Source of the DNA: Brachionus manjavacas
Taxonomy: Eukaryota > Rotifera > Eurotatoria > Ploima > Brachionidae
NCBI GenBank assembly: GCA_019054805.1
Contig: JAHQIY010000010.1
Coordinates: forward strand, 231,501 to 295,500
Length of the DNA: 64,000 nucleotides
Reading direction: 5' to 3'
The notes beneath the pieces were generated by a model. The model had not been told where the DNA came from, ran no database searches, and was given only the letters and a program-made list of their open reading frames with translations. The position numbers and the translations under genes are program-made. Below are positions 1 to 12,476 of the stretch, piece after piece; positions within the stretch are counted from its first letter, which is position 1; each line of letters opens with the position of its first letter.

Positions 1-138
1 GTAATCATCCGAATTGAGTGACATGTCTTTAAAATAGAGTACTCTATTTTAGTGACACTCTGTTATAACATGTAAATGATTCTATAGTGACATGTCACTA
101 AAAAATTTAATGACATGTCACTTAATTCGGATAATTAC
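1..138. mobile_element. Palindromic MITE-like element
   Basis: Terminal inverted repeats of 27 bp (1-27 against 112-138) differ at two positions. Two further perfect palindromes lie inside: aaaatagagtactctatttt (31-50) and tagtgacatgtcacta (85-100). No ORF. The left end coincides with the window edge, so a target duplication cannot be tested and the element may start earlier. The short motif gtgacatgtcac recurs in both ends and in the centre. Superfamily unknown. Confidence 0.6.
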
Positions 139-3080
139 GTTAATAATTTTTGAATACTCAAAATAAGACGTTCACAATAGCTTATTCAAAATATCAAGTT
201 TGAAGCTAAATTAAATTGTTTATTTATTTAAAAAATAATTTAGGCGAGTCCTTGGCCGGATGAAATGGAGACTTGGTCTTTCCTTGCATCCACATGATAG
301 ATTTTTAAAACCACATAATGCAAAAAAAAATAATACAATTTTTTGAAAAAAGTTAAATTAGTTTTAGTTTAGTTTTTAAATTTTCCTATATATGTTAAAT
401 GAAAACAAATTTACAATTTTCATAAAAAAATTAAAATTAAAATTAAATTGTTTTCATTTCATAAAAATGGAAATTGTCAATACATTATCAAAGCTAAAAA
501 GTATGATCCTTTAACACAATTTAGCTTTATTACTTATAAAATTTTTGTTCTAATTGATAAATTAATTGATGTATGCTATTTTGAATTTAATAAAAGTGTC
601 GATATTCTAATTATGTTATTTTGAATTCGCTAATTTAATCATTGTTATTTTAATACTTTAATTGCTATTCTAAACTTAGCTATTTTAATATTGCTATTAT
701 GATAATTTTATTTTGATCAATGCTGTTTTGACTATTTACCATTATTATTATCTGCAAAAGCCAAAATATTTTTTTTAAAAACCTAAAAAAAATATTTCAA
801 GATTTGTATATTTTGAAAAAGGCTTGATAAAATAAAAAATCTAGAATTCTTTTTCAAAACATTCTAGAAAATTTAAAAAAATTCTAAAAAGCGAGAAAAA
901 AATTAAATTCAGCATCTTCATTAAATTTTTGAAAAGAACAAGACTAATTTCACTAACGTGGCACAAGAATTTAAAATTTTTTTTTTTTCTTCAACTAAAA
1001 TTAAACATACTGCCGTACACCGGTTATATCACGCAGTTTTTCCGACGGGTTTCAATGTAATGTTGATGAAACTTGATATAAACGAAAAATTTACTAATAA
1101 AAAAATAAAAAACTATAAAATATTATAAAAAAAGTCCATTTTTCATTAAATTTTACATCAGATTTTTATTTTATTTTTAGTTGATTAAATTTGGACTATC
1201 TTCTCTATTCCATTGTGGTATTTTGGTTTCTAAATTATAAAATAGAGCTGATTTCCTCAATTCCCATGCTTATGTTGGATTTGTTTTTTTTTTCGAAGTT
1301 TTCAATAAGATTTTTAATAAGCTGTATATTCTGTATCTCTAAAGAGTTAATAATATCAATTGTTTGAAGAACTGATGTGATATTAGCAGGTATGAATTTA
1401 ACAGTAATAAAATAGCTTCATTAGTCTGATTATCTAACTATTTTAGCCAATCTTTCAGAAAAAATTTTCTTTTACGATAAGTTGTTTAAATATTATTTGT
1501 TAATTATTTGCTATCCAATTTTAAAGTTTTGATTAAATTTGTCTTTTAGCTTGAAATTGATTTAAGTGCAAAGTAATAAATCCGGAGTACGACTGTAAAT
1601 AGAATTATTTTCGACTTATTCTAATTTTTTTTCGTTTTAAACGTCAACACAAAGAATTCAAAATAAATATTTTAGATGGTCTTTGAATATAAATTTTATT
1701 GTAAACAAATCATTCATTGTTATTAAATGGTGTTTTTTTTCAAAAATGCTTACATATAAATATAAATATGACAGTTTGCAAAAATTAATTTTCAATTATT
1801 TTTATTTTTGTTACTATCACGAATTCTAAGCTTTTGAACAAAAAACATTATAAGTTTAAATATTTATAGAGTCATCTTCTTTCCAATAATAAAAGCAACT
1901 GCGAGTAACTGTTAAAATCATTCTTAGATTTTCTATATACTCTTAAAATTAAATCTTTTAAGTTTGAATACGAATTGGAAAATTTCACAATTTTTATTTA
2001 TTAAATTCAAAGTAAAAAATTTAAATTTAAAATTTTATAAATTCTAAATTAAGAGTGCTGTGAAAAAAGCATTTTAAAAAACTTTTGAATAATTGAATTG
2101 ATCTTTAAATGTAAATTAAATTTAAAATTTTTTTAAAAATTGATCATTATTAGTTTTTTAACATTCGTTTAAATTTTTATGATGTTTGGCTAAAGACAAG
2201 TGTTTTTTTATTAAAAAGCACTACTGACTTAATTTATACTATCTTATGTCAAAACTGCAAGAATTTTATCTGTGCAGGATTATTCTTGATCCTTGGATTA
2301 AAAAAAGATCCTTGCATTTAGTTTTAAAGTATTAAACCTTTATTGAGCACGATCAATTAATTTTGATCATAAACTACACTTCGCCAAATGTAACATATTT
2401 TTTTTAAATCTAAAAATTCCGAATATATGATTATTTTCTTTAAATCAAAATTGTATAAATTGTATCAGGGTTTGGTTAGGTTTGGTTTAAGTGATACAGT
2501 GAATTGCTGATAAAATTTATAAAAACGATTTTGAGCTTACAGAAAATAATTAATTGAGTTTTTATAATTTTGGTTTTCATTTTTTTAAAAAATTTGCAAT
2601 TTAAAAATAAATCTTCCAAAATCAAAAATGCAAGCAAAGTATCATTTAAATTAATAGTACTCAAACCTTAACTTACTACTAAAATTTAACTATCAAATTA
2701 TTAACTATTTATTTGTATTCAAATTTTAAGCTTTTGTGATATAATTTTAAATTAAGACAATTTTAATTCAAAATTAAATCCCAAAATTATAAAAATTTTT
2801 GAAAATATTTTTGTTTATAACTAAAATTAAAAAAAAAAAATTTAATTCAATCTAAATTTTTTATTCAAATTTTAAAGAAATAATTGAATTGATTTTTTTG
2901 TTATCAATGAGGAAAATTTTATTGATTTGACTTGAAATCTGCGAAAATGTCGATTTATTGTTCATTCAAGTTTTTTTTTCATTTAATTTTCATGTTAATT
3001 AACTTTTATTTTTTAAAATCTTATAGAAAATTTGCTTTTTTTGCCATTATTAAATAACTTGAGATAATTTTTTTTACAAA
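139..3080. other. AT-rich non-coding DNA
   Basis: Homopolymer-rich DNA without a convincing ORF. I looked for 5' exons of the NCS gene that ends at 3427 (the MGNK start, the KWHAGF block, the DCPKG block) and found none here. If copy A is complete, its first exons lie before this window or this stretch is a long intron. Confidence 0.6.
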
Positions 3081-3081
3081 G

Positions 3082-3427
3082 TTGGACTAAAAAACCGACT
3101 ATCAGTTGCCTTTCAAATGTACGACACAGATAAAAATGGATTCATTGACAAAAAAGAATTAGAAAAGGTAATTATAGCTATTTTGGAATTGGTTGGTGAA
3201 AATGATAAAAACAATAGCGTGAACGCCAAAAAGAGAGTCGATGAGATATTCAAAAAATTGGATGCAAACAACGATGGTCTAATAAGCCTAGAAGAATTTA
3301 TTCAAGGATTTTCTAACGATCTGTCCTTTACAAAATTAATGGATGAGCCTTGTAAAAATAATATTTTTTTGAAAATAATTAATCTCTCATGTTTTTGTTT
3401 ATAGATGCTGAATCGACACGACTTTAA
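3082..3427 (+). CDS. NCS copy A, 3' part (EF-hands 3 and 4)
   Basis: C-terminal part of a neuronal calcium sensor protein, paralogous to the genes at 11.7, 15.5, 17.4 and 26.5 kb. An acceptor-like tttttacaaag precedes the phrase LKNRLSVAFQMYD, which matches VRKKLSLAFQMYD of copy B. EF3 (DTDKNGFIDKKE) and EF4 (DANNDGLISLEE) keep all calcium-ligand positions. The open frame runs to 3404, but a 53-bp intron (3352-3404, gtaaaa...ttatag) is likely: its removal gives a short C-terminus EPYAESTRL ending at 3427, and the size matches other introns in the cluster. An AATAAA lies at 3449-3454. The 5' half (myristoylation start, EF1, EF2) is not visible, so this is either a truncated copy or the end of a gene that begins upstream of the window. 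The intact EF-hands argue against long decay. Confidence 0.65.
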
Positions 3428-3673
3428 TGCTTTCCTAAAATTAAATTCAATAAAAATTTCATTTTATTCTTGATTTAAATTTTTGAAAATATTTTTGTTT
3501 ATAAGTAAAAATTAAAAAAAACAAAAAAAATTTAAATAAAAGGGAAAAAAGCGTAAACGTAACAGCTAGAAATTACCTGTTTTTTATTTTTTGAATAAAA
3601 TAAAAAATTTTTATTAATAATAATAAAATAATATAAAATAGCTATGATGTGGATTTACCACATGAAATGAGGT

Positions 3674-4320
3674 TTAAAGCTCACTGTAATAGCTTTCTAA
3701 ATTTAGTTTGTCAAGTTTGCTTTTGAAACTATTAATATCTTTTGAATCTACAACATCTCTTGGTAGACGGTTCCAAAATGTTGACACTCTGTAAAAAAGT
3801 TGTGACGTTGATCGCAATTTTTAACCAGTTGTCTTTCTACTACAAATTCATGTGATCTCAATTGTGGTGCTATTGAATCTGACCCCGTATTTTTAAATAC
3901 AACTTTATTAAACCAATTCACTTCATTAAAGCCTTTGACAATTTTGAACATTTGTATTAGATCACCACGCAATCTTCTAGTTTCTAATGTTGTTAAATTA
4001 AGCTCTTTTAATCTATCCATGTATTCTAACCGATTAATACTTGGTATAAGCTTTGTAGCTCTTCTTTGTACCGACTCGAGCGCATTTATATCTTTCTTCC
4101 AGTGTGGTATCCAAAGTACTACACCATACTCAAGGTGAGGACATACAAAGGCTTTGTATAACTTATAAATAGAGTCTTTATTCGGGAATTTAAAAGTTTT
4201 TTTAATCAAGCCTAAGACTTGATTTGCTTTGCTTATGGCTGAATTGATTTGAACTGACCATTTCAAATCTTAAGAAATAAAAACACCTAAATCCTCCTCC
4301 AAATTTGTTTTTTGAACAGG
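3674..4320 (-). pseudogene. LINE (type B) reverse-transcriptase C-terminal fragment
   Basis: A minus-strand open frame (4266-3748) reads through the palm/thumb end of a non-LTR retrotransposon RT: SAISKANQVLGLIKKTF, LYKAFVCPHLEYGVVLW, ESVQRRATKLIP and RRLRGDLIQMFKIVKG are typical CR1/Jockey-like blocks. A stop codon interrupts the frame just 5' (after LEEDLGVFIS) and a frameshift near 3800 moves the terminal motif FWNRLPRDVVDS and its FKSKLD tail to another frame, with a stop at 3674. Truncated at the 5' end. The same family recurs at 38.7-41.3 kb and at 59.5 kb. Confidence 0.85.
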
Positions 4321-6567
4321 TTTCCAAATTTATTTTCTTGTTTTTAAATTAATTTGATTAAAAAATATTTTTTTAGAAAAACAATACAAAATTGATGAAT
4401 AATAAAATTAAGTATTTAACCCAATTTTTTAACTCATCTAAATTTTTGCTGTGTTATTTGATTAAAATTTAAATTTGTAATTTACTTTAAAAACATTTAC
4501 CAAAATTCCAAAAAATTTTTATTTTCAGAAAGTTTCAAAATTTTACCTTTACTAATAATTCTTTAAGTTCAGTTTGAATTTAAATAGTTTCAAATCACTT
4601 GCACATGTATTTAAAAAGTTTTTTTTTTTAAATATGTATATAAAATTTGATAACATAATTTATTATTTAGAAAGAAATGGGTCATTATTTGATTTTTGAC
4701 GTTTTTTCCCAGTTTTCGATCTGTATTTTTTCTTTCGGGAAGCTTTTAATTTAAGATTTTTTATTTAAGCATTAAATCGTTTAAATAAAAAAAATCTTAA
4801 TTTTCATACCAATTTTTTTTTATCGACTTTTTTAGAGTATTTATTATGAAACCTCGAAGAAATAGCCAAAATCAACAAAAATACGTGAAGAATTAGGAAA
4901 TAAATTTAAATAAAACCAATCTATGGTTTAAACAAAATTTTCAGATTTTATTTCAGTTTTTATTTTAAAAAGATTACACCGAAACAAAGTTAAATTTTGT
5001 ATTTAAGATAATTAACTTTTATTTTTATTTTTTTTTTAAAGAGAGAATAAAATGCTGAACGTGTTCGCATTAAAGACTGGCTAATTAAAAGTCTTAATTG
5101 AAACAATGATTAAAAGACTAAAAAAGAAATAGAAAAGTAGAAAGAAAACAAGTAAAGAGATTGAATACAATTGAATTATTTAATTTTAAAAAGTTTGAGT
5201 CTTTTTTTAACTTTAAATTTTAAAATATTTTTACAAATTTTTCCCTCTTTGAAGGACGACGAAACCCAAAAACAAATTTTGGCTGACAAGTTTTATACAC
5301 ATTTTGCCATTCTACTGTAAATCTACTGTAAAGTTGACACTGTCCTTCATTATTCACCATATAATTATTTTCAATCCATTGGGAAAATTCACCATTTGTT
5401 CACCTACACTTTCAAGTGCAATGGCTTCAACTTCTGTTTCGCTTTGTTTCATTCTTTTTTTAGGTATTTTAACCCAATTTTTAAATTTCATGTACTAATA
5501 ATAGAAAATTTGTTTAACAAGGATTAGTAAAGCTAATCATTCAAAATTTTTTTAATATTGAATGATTGAGAAAAAATTTGCTAAAAATTGCATTTTGGAC
5601 TCTCAAAGGACAAAGAATTCGAATAAATAACACAAAGCAAAGGATGGAAGAAGATGAAAAAAGATGAAATTTACGATTTTCATCATAGGATCGCTTTTAA
5701 ATAGCCTATTTCCTGGTATAGCTTTTGAAAAATTTTATTTTTTAATTTTATTTTATTTTTGTTCTAGACTAAACTATTATATAAAATATAAAATAACGTA
5801 ATAGCACAAAAATAAAGAGCTAATTTTTATAAACAATACTTATCAAATTTAATTATTAAAGACAAAATTCATATATTATTTGAATAAAAATCGATTAAAT
5901 TTAATTAGAATGAGTGTTTATTTTGGATGATTAAAACAAGAAAAAATTGAGCTCATGATACCAAGTATTTTTTTCATGAAATCTGATAGTCACCTATTTC
6001 AAATATTTAAGAAGACGACGATTGTTTAAATAAACAATTATTTGATCATTTTCAAAAATGACAACACAAATTAATGTCAAATTTAACAATTAGTTCTTAT
6101 AAATCCAGATTTATATTAAGAGACAAAATAGTATTTATTTGCAAGATAAATATTTTTTCTTAGCAAAAAGAAGTTAAAATAAACAAAACTAAGACAACGC
6201 TTTAAAATTTTTAAAAGGATTAACTGTGACGAACATAATCTCACTTGTAAACCAAAGATAATAACCAAAGATGATAAAATTATATATATAATTCAAAAGG
6301 TTTTATGTTTCATTTGTTTTTGATTTATTAGCTAGAGAAAATTAATTTTTGTCAAACAAATTTTGTAATTAATTTTATCCTAAGATTATTTTCTTATGCT
6401 TGACTAGTCACAAGCTTCCTTAAAATCAAGTCATTTAGTTTAAGTATTTTTCACAATAAAATTATTTATAGTGTATTCTTAAATTTCATTGTAGAAGACG
6501 ATTTTTTAAGATGACCAGATTTCATTTTTATATTAAAAATTATCTGTATTTATTTGTCAATTTTTTC
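4321..6567. other. AT-rich intergenic DNA
   Basis: No recognisable gene, RNA or element. Short ORFs (for example 5304-5498) have AT-driven composition and no family resemblance. Confidence 0.6.
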
Positions 6568-6803
6568 GGGTCCTACTAAAACACTGACACTCAATTTTGG
6601 GGTCAGTAATGGGTCAGGTTTTTAAAAATAAAAAAATATTAAATTTTAATAAAAAAATAAAAATTTTGGAAAAAAACTAATTTAATTTTTAAAAAATAGA
6701 TAAAATTCAGATTGATGTAAATTTTTAAAAATATTTTTTCTTTGCAAAAAAAATGGGGGTCGGGAAATTTTAAAAAATTGGGGTCGGTGTTTTAGTAGGA
6801 CCC
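6568..6803. mobile_element. 236-bp MITE, TACTAAAACACTGAC family
   Basis: Ends gggtcctactaaaacactga and its inverse, with further inverted similarity inwards. Flanks attttttc (6560-6567) and atttttac (6804-6811) form an 8-bp target duplication with one mismatch. No coding capacity. A longer relative sits at 20436-21394 with a perfect 8-bp duplication. An 8-bp duplication is found in hAT and P superfamilies; the ends do not start with the usual hAT CAG, so I leave it unclassified. Confidence 0.8.
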
Positions 6804-7429
6804 ATTTTTACTGACTAATAAAAAAATTATCTTATGTTTAAATACTTTTCTTTATTTTTTTAAATTTATTTATATTAAGTTTAAGACTCATGGACAATCT
6901 AATATTTAATAATTCAATATCTTGAAATTTAAAGCAATTTTCGAACAAAAATGAAGAGATTTTTTGGTTTTTTATTTATTTCAGTACTTTTTCAATTCAA
7001 TTATTTTTCAGATTTTTCAACCAAAAAAAATTTACAATTATGTTTTTTGTTAACATTTGAAAAAATGGAAAGACTAGGATCCATCTAGTATTCTCCTTAA
7101 GAATAGCCTAAATTACACTTTAAATTTATTATAAAAAATAAATCACAAATTTAAGAAGATATTATTTTTTTAAAAATATTCATATTAATTATAGAAACAA
7201 ATGGACTAGTTAGGCGTATGGAAACTTGTTTTTTTTTTTTTAAATTTTTAAAGACTTTCAAAATTTTTTTTTATTTTTTAACAATTCATCGCTCAGCTTT
7301 TTAAATATTAAAAAATAGGGTTGCTTTAGATAAGTTGAAATTGGAAAAATTGGTTATATCATTTTTCCCTCGATTTTCAAAAAATCAAACTGACTATTAA
7401 TTATAAAATATTATAGTAGTAGTAGTAGT
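6804..7429. other. AT-rich intergenic DNA
   Basis: Nothing recognised apart from homopolymer tracts. Confidence 0.5.
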
Positions 7430-7780
7430 TCTTGCTGCGAAACCCAACAAGTAGAGTGTTTGAGTCCATCACCACAATTTGGCAGTGTGGAGCTGTAGCA
7501 GTCGATTCCATTAAATCTATCCATGGCCGCCTTGAAGCTTACGGTTGACTGTGATATTGCCACATTTTCTGGAAACTTATTTCAAAGCGCCACTACCCTA
7601 TTTGAGAAAAAAGCGTGTCTTGATCTCACCACTGTAGTAAAATCGTTTCTAATTTGAGAAGGGGAAACTCTCACTATTAACTCTGAGGCTATTCCCTCTT
7701 AGCGACGCGGAGAGACCCTTGTTTTCAGATATATTCACTAGATCTCTAACCAGGTTCATCTTTTCTAATCCATTCAATAA
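7415..7780 (-). pseudogene. LINE RT C-terminal fragment with TAG microsatellite tail
   Basis: GC-richer than its surroundings. Translating the minus strand across two or three frames gives the terminal block of non-LTR retrotransposon ORF2: a KTRFF-like start, a VVALWNKFPENV-like stretch, SFKAAMDRFNGIDCYS and a closing CWVSQQELL. Stops and frameshifts break it. The 3' side on the minus strand ends in a short (TAG)n run at 7415-7430, as expected for a LINE with a microsatellite tail. It lacks everything upstream of the last ~100 codons. Confidence 0.65.
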
Positions 7781-9030
7781 TTGGCAAGATTTTTTTTAAT
7801 TTAACTTTTTTTAAATTTTGAAATTACGTTGTTTCATTAAAACTAATACTAAAGCATTTTAAAATTTGAAATTATTTTTATTCAATTATTTTTAGAAATG
7901 TAAAATAGAAAAATAAACTTGCCAATTTGTGAAACCCAATCAAGTCCCCTCTCACTCTTCTTTGACTAAGCCTTGTCAGTCCCATTCTAGCCAAGCTCAC
8001 ATAATATGACATGTTTCTTAGTAATATTGTACAAAAAAGTTAATGAAATCTTTTAAAAACATTGAATTCTTAGTAAATATAGTTAAAATTTTGTTTTTTT
8101 CCAAAAATTTGGAATGTTAATTTTGTTAAAATTTAAAAATAAAATCTCGAATTTAAATTTATCGCAGAATCTAAAATAGGAAATTCAAGTCTCTCTTTTT
8201 ACAAGTTAATTCACTCAATATTTAGAGATCATTTAATCGACTAATTTAAAAAAAAAATCAATTCTGTTGTGAAGCTTTTTATTGTTTTGAATTTGTCGTT
8301 TGTATTTTTGATGATTGTTCTTCTCTCTCTTCTTATTTTTCCATTTAATTTTATTAATGTTTGTTTATCTATTTCGAGCTATAATTTGTCTTTTATTTCC
8401 TGACAAATTTTTCGTCATAAAAACCTTTTTAGACACTCAAAAAAAAATTTGTTCGGTTTCAATTCAGATTTTGTGTAATCTTTATTTTTCAAACTGCTGT
8501 GTTTATTTAAAGTTTCAAAAAAGTTCGAATTGGAACACTGAAGTTGTAAGATTTTTTCAAAGAGCAGAAAGAATTCAGAGTTGAGAAGTTTTAAAAAAAA
8601 ATAACAAATCACAAATCTATCATTTAATACTCAGCTTTAAAAAAATAATTAATTGTGAACAAATTTCATTTAATTTTAATTTTTTTTTCAAGTCAATAAT
8701 AAATATAAAAGGATTTTATTTTTGAAAAATTTTGATAAAACTGTGCCCAACTTTTCCATCGCATATCTGGAAATTTTTTTGATAGAAATCTTTGAGAAAA
8801 TGAGTAAAAATTAAAAAACTGAATTTTTTCTAATTAGATCAAAATAAAATATCGTAATAATCTTAATAAGAAAAAGGTAACAGCGGATTATCAATAAGAT
8901 CAGTCTAGCTCTTTACCAGAAGATCAGGAATTTAATAATTAGATTAAGACCAGAGGATGATTAAAAACAATAAAAAATAATTGCTCGATTTTTCAAAAAA
9001 TTATCGCTATGAGTTTTTTTCTTATACAGA
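7781..9030. other. AT-rich intergenic DNA
   Basis: No supported gene. The ORF at 8315-8584 and its antisense partner have the hydrophobic and lysine-rich composition expected of random AT-rich sequence. Confidence 0.5.
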
Positions 9031-9094
9031 GGGGGATGCATTATTTAGATAATATTTTTATTAGAATTTTTAAATTGTTGTCTTTATCTTTAAA

Positions 9095-9290
9095 GATGAT
9101 TGGGATGGCGTTTATCTTCTTTTTAGTACTTTTAGATGATGGCTTCCATCTAAGAGAAAAGTTTTTCCATCAAGTTGATCTTTATAGACTGAATGACAAG
9201 CACACAAACCACCGAAATACCCACTTTACTTGGGTTGCACATTTTTCAGAGAAATTTTTCTTTTTTTTTAAAGATTCAACTAAATAAAAT
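9095..9290 (-). mobile_element. Diverged SINE-like copy
   Basis: Resembles the body of the SINE at 50.1 and 46.4 kb: ggcgtttatcttctttttag against ggcgctcatcttcttttcta, then agtact, aagttgatc and a cc-rich block in the same order. Heavily diverged and without the tRNA-like head. The alignment was made by eye, so the call is tentative. Confidence 0.35.
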
Positions 9291-11741
9291 TTCTAGCCAT
9301 GAAACTCTCTATCGAAAATTTTTTATAGAAAAAAATTATTATTATTTTATCTATTACATTTTAATTTATTCAATTAAAAAAAAATTAATTAAATAAAGAA
9401 ATGAATAAATTTTGTCAAAGTTCTTATTTCTATTTTTATTCAAATGTTTTTCCTATTTTTAGTATGTCCATTAGATATGTTCATTTTCTCCATGATTAAA
9501 AAAGTTTAAAAAAAAATAAAGAATAAGGTTAATTTTAGCGATAAGAAAAGAAGATAAATGAAATGATCGTTTAAATAAAAATGGATTCATTTTAAAGCTT
9601 TAAAATTTAATAAATAGATTACCTTCAAAATTTTTTTGCGCTGAAAAATTATTTTAAAAAGTTGGTTTATAAGGTTATTTCTATTGATTAATAAATAAAT
9701 TAAATTAATTGTTTTGAAATGTTAAATTTCAGTACAAAAAGGAATAATCCATTGATCACGATAGTAAACGCAAATTTTTATCATAGAAATAAAGTTCTTA
9801 TTTATCACTGAATTTAAACCTTTAATTCACTGTTATCCATTTTATTCCAGAATATTTGATTATTATTTTGCAGAATTTTTTTTTAGTGGCTAATAGTCTC
9901 ATACCAAATGCATCGAATTTAAGCATTCCAAAATGAAACTTCAATTAGTTTGAATAACATTAAAAAGTTATCCAAAATTTCAATATGCAAATTAAATTTT
10001 TATAAAACAATCAAAGTATAAACCCTTCAAAATTTGCATTCTATGAAATATTTTTAAAAAAACATAGAATAAAATCTAAATAGAAACTTTGTAAATATCA
10101 AATTTTTTTATTTTTTGATACAATTTTTTTTTTAATTTAGCTAATTCTGTATAGGAAACTAATCCCTTATTAGCTGAATAGAAAAATAATTTTAACTTCG
10201 TTTTTGGATACTAAATCAAATATTGATAAATCTTTATAGATTAAAATTAATATCAATAGAACAAAGTAAGTTCTAAATTAATTTATTTTTGTTTCGGCTA
10301 AGAACCACTGGCCTAGATTCGAAATCATTTCGCTTTTTATGTCAAACTTTAATGGTTTTGTCCAAAATTTTTCATTACTTTATCGAAATTAGAGTGATAA
10401 GATAAGCTTAAGAACATATAAATTGAGAAAGCTTTTTGATCTTAGTTAAAGTAAAAATTGTATGTCATCAAGAGAAAATTTTTAAATTTTAACTGTCTCA
10501 AACGAATTTAATTTCAGCCTTTTTTTTTAATTTTCAGTTTCTAAAATTAGATTTACCAAAATTTTATTTAGTTTGTCACCAAAAGCTAAATAACTAATAA
10601 AACAAAAAATTTTAAAAATTACGTAATATCGTAAATAAGGTAAGAAAATGAGTTAATATTTAAATAAAAAAATTCATAATAATTAACTAGTTTCACAACC
10701 ATCTTATTTTAACAAACAATTCGCTGATTCCAAAAGGCTCTTTTAAAAAAACCATTTACCACAAATGGCTACATGAAAATAAAAATTCAAGTTTTTTAAA
10801 GTTATTAAGTTTGGCAAGAGGATTTGGACCAGATTATTTTTTTTTTCTTTTGTTAGCTTGAAAATTTTCATTCTAAAGTTTCATTTTTTTCTTTTTTGAT
10901 TCATTCATTTTTTATATGGACCTTAAAAATTTGAACTCAAAAAAAATTTGTTGCGGGTTTGACTAATTTTAATTTACCTAAAAATTGTATATGTTGTGCA
11001 GCAAATTTTTACTTAGCATTCTTAGTGCTAAAACAATGGTAAACAAAAAAGTTGATATTAAGCAAACATAATCAAGAAAGATTTTAAATAATTTTATTAA
11101 GCAATGATAAATTCTAATCGATGATTAATAATGTAAGACGCATCATCAACACCAAAAATAGATAAGCTGAATTTTTTAAATTATGAATAATAAAACAACT
11201 TGTGCTTATGATTAATATGTTTCACAAAGACTTACTCATAGGGATTTTGTAATAATCTCGGTCAAATTATACTCAAAAACAACGAATTTTAATAATCTAT
11301 AAAATCCCGTAAAACAAGCTAAATATCTTGCATTAACATTAAGGAAAAATAAATCTAGAGTTTTTATCTTTATTGCATTCGAGATTAAACAACTTTTATT
11401 TTAAAGGTAAGTCTAGAAGTCAACAAAATAATTTGTTGTTTCTAATCAGTTGAAGCTAGAAATGTTTTTTTGTAATTCTACTTTGAGTTTTCCTTAGATT
11501 TTTTTTCTTCAAATATTTACTCAAAAATATTTCCACTGGCAAAGTTTTCTCTTATTTTTTTTAGCAAAATATCCGCACCATAAAAGCTATAAAGTTTCAT
11601 ACAGTAGATACTTTGTATCAGATTTTTCTAATATAAAAAAAAAAACGTGAGCTTGTTTTCTAGTTCTAGATTTTGTTCACAAAATAAATTATTAAAATTT
11701 TTAAATTTCGTATTTTAAAAGTTTAGATTTTGAGAAAAAAA
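9291..11741. other. Intergenic DNA upstream of NCS copy B
   Basis: AT-rich, no supported ORF. The last few hundred bases probably hold the promoter and 5' UTR of copy B, but I see no clear TATA box or initiator. Confidence 0.5.
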
Positions 11742-12476
11742 ATGGGTAATAAATCAGGAAAAAAGAAGAAGGACCCCACAGTTCTAAGTAAGCAAAAGGT
11801 GGTATATTTAGGACCGAATTGAATTGAATTTTTCTCTAGCCGAGGAGGAAATTCAAATGCTCTTGGCGAACACCAAGTACACCAGGGAGCAAATCATCCA
11901 ATGGCACACTGGATTTTTGAAAGATTGTCCCAAAGGAGAACTGGATAAAAAAGTAAATTTACCTTGAAAGAAAATTAAATTAAACAAAACTAATTATTGC
12001 GTCTAGAAATTCACCGAAGTTTACAAAGAATTTTATCCTCAGGGAAAAGCCGATAAATTCTGTGGCCAAGTTTTTCAAGTGTTTGACACGGACCACAGTG
12101 GCAAAATTGTATTTTTTTCATTCTAGCTAAAAGCATGCTTTTATTTTTGTTGCTTTAGGATTTTACTGAATTTTTAATTGCCATATCTGTTTCGGCACAA
12201 GGAGACGTGAGAAAAAAATTGAGCTTAGCATTTCAAATGTACGACTCAAATCGTAATGGCAAAATAGACAAAAAAGAAATGCAAAAAATCATCATTGCTA
12301 TTTATGACTTGCTCGGCGAAACAAATCGCAAGGGCGACAATGATCCAAAGCAAAGAGTGGAGGCCATTTTTAGAAAATTGGACAGAGACAATAATGGATC
12401 ATTGTCCGAGGAGGAATTTGTCGATGGATGTCTCAACGATCCAGTCCTAATGAACTTCTTGGCACCAAACGCTTAA
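11742..12476 (+). CDS. NCS copy B, neuronal calcium sensor protein
   Basis: Four exons: 11742-11787, 11840-11952, 12007-12108 and 12159-12476, with GT-AG introns of 52, 54 and 50 bp. The product is 192 aa, the usual length for this family (hippocalcin, neurocalcin, frequenin). It starts MGNKSGKKKK, so Gly2 is a likely myristoylation site beside a basic patch for membrane binding. EF1 is degenerate and preceded by the family's conserved DCPKG (about residues 44-48). EF2 (80-91, DTDHSGKIDFTE), EF3 (116-127, DSNRNGKIDKKE) and EF4 (162-173, DRDNNGSLSEEE) keep the canonical ligands. Intron 1 is phase 1 inside codon 16; the other two are phase 0 after DKK and GKI. AATAAA at 12532-12537. Family role: calcium-dependent regulation of receptors, channels or kinases at membranes. 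The exact vertebrate counterpart cannot be decided because the cluster looks lineage-specific. Confidence 0.93.

Noticed and set aside
8315..8612. Overlapping ORFs on both strands (8315-8584 plus, 8612-8415 minus)
   Set aside because: Composition expected by chance in AT-rich DNA, no motif, no splice or family context.
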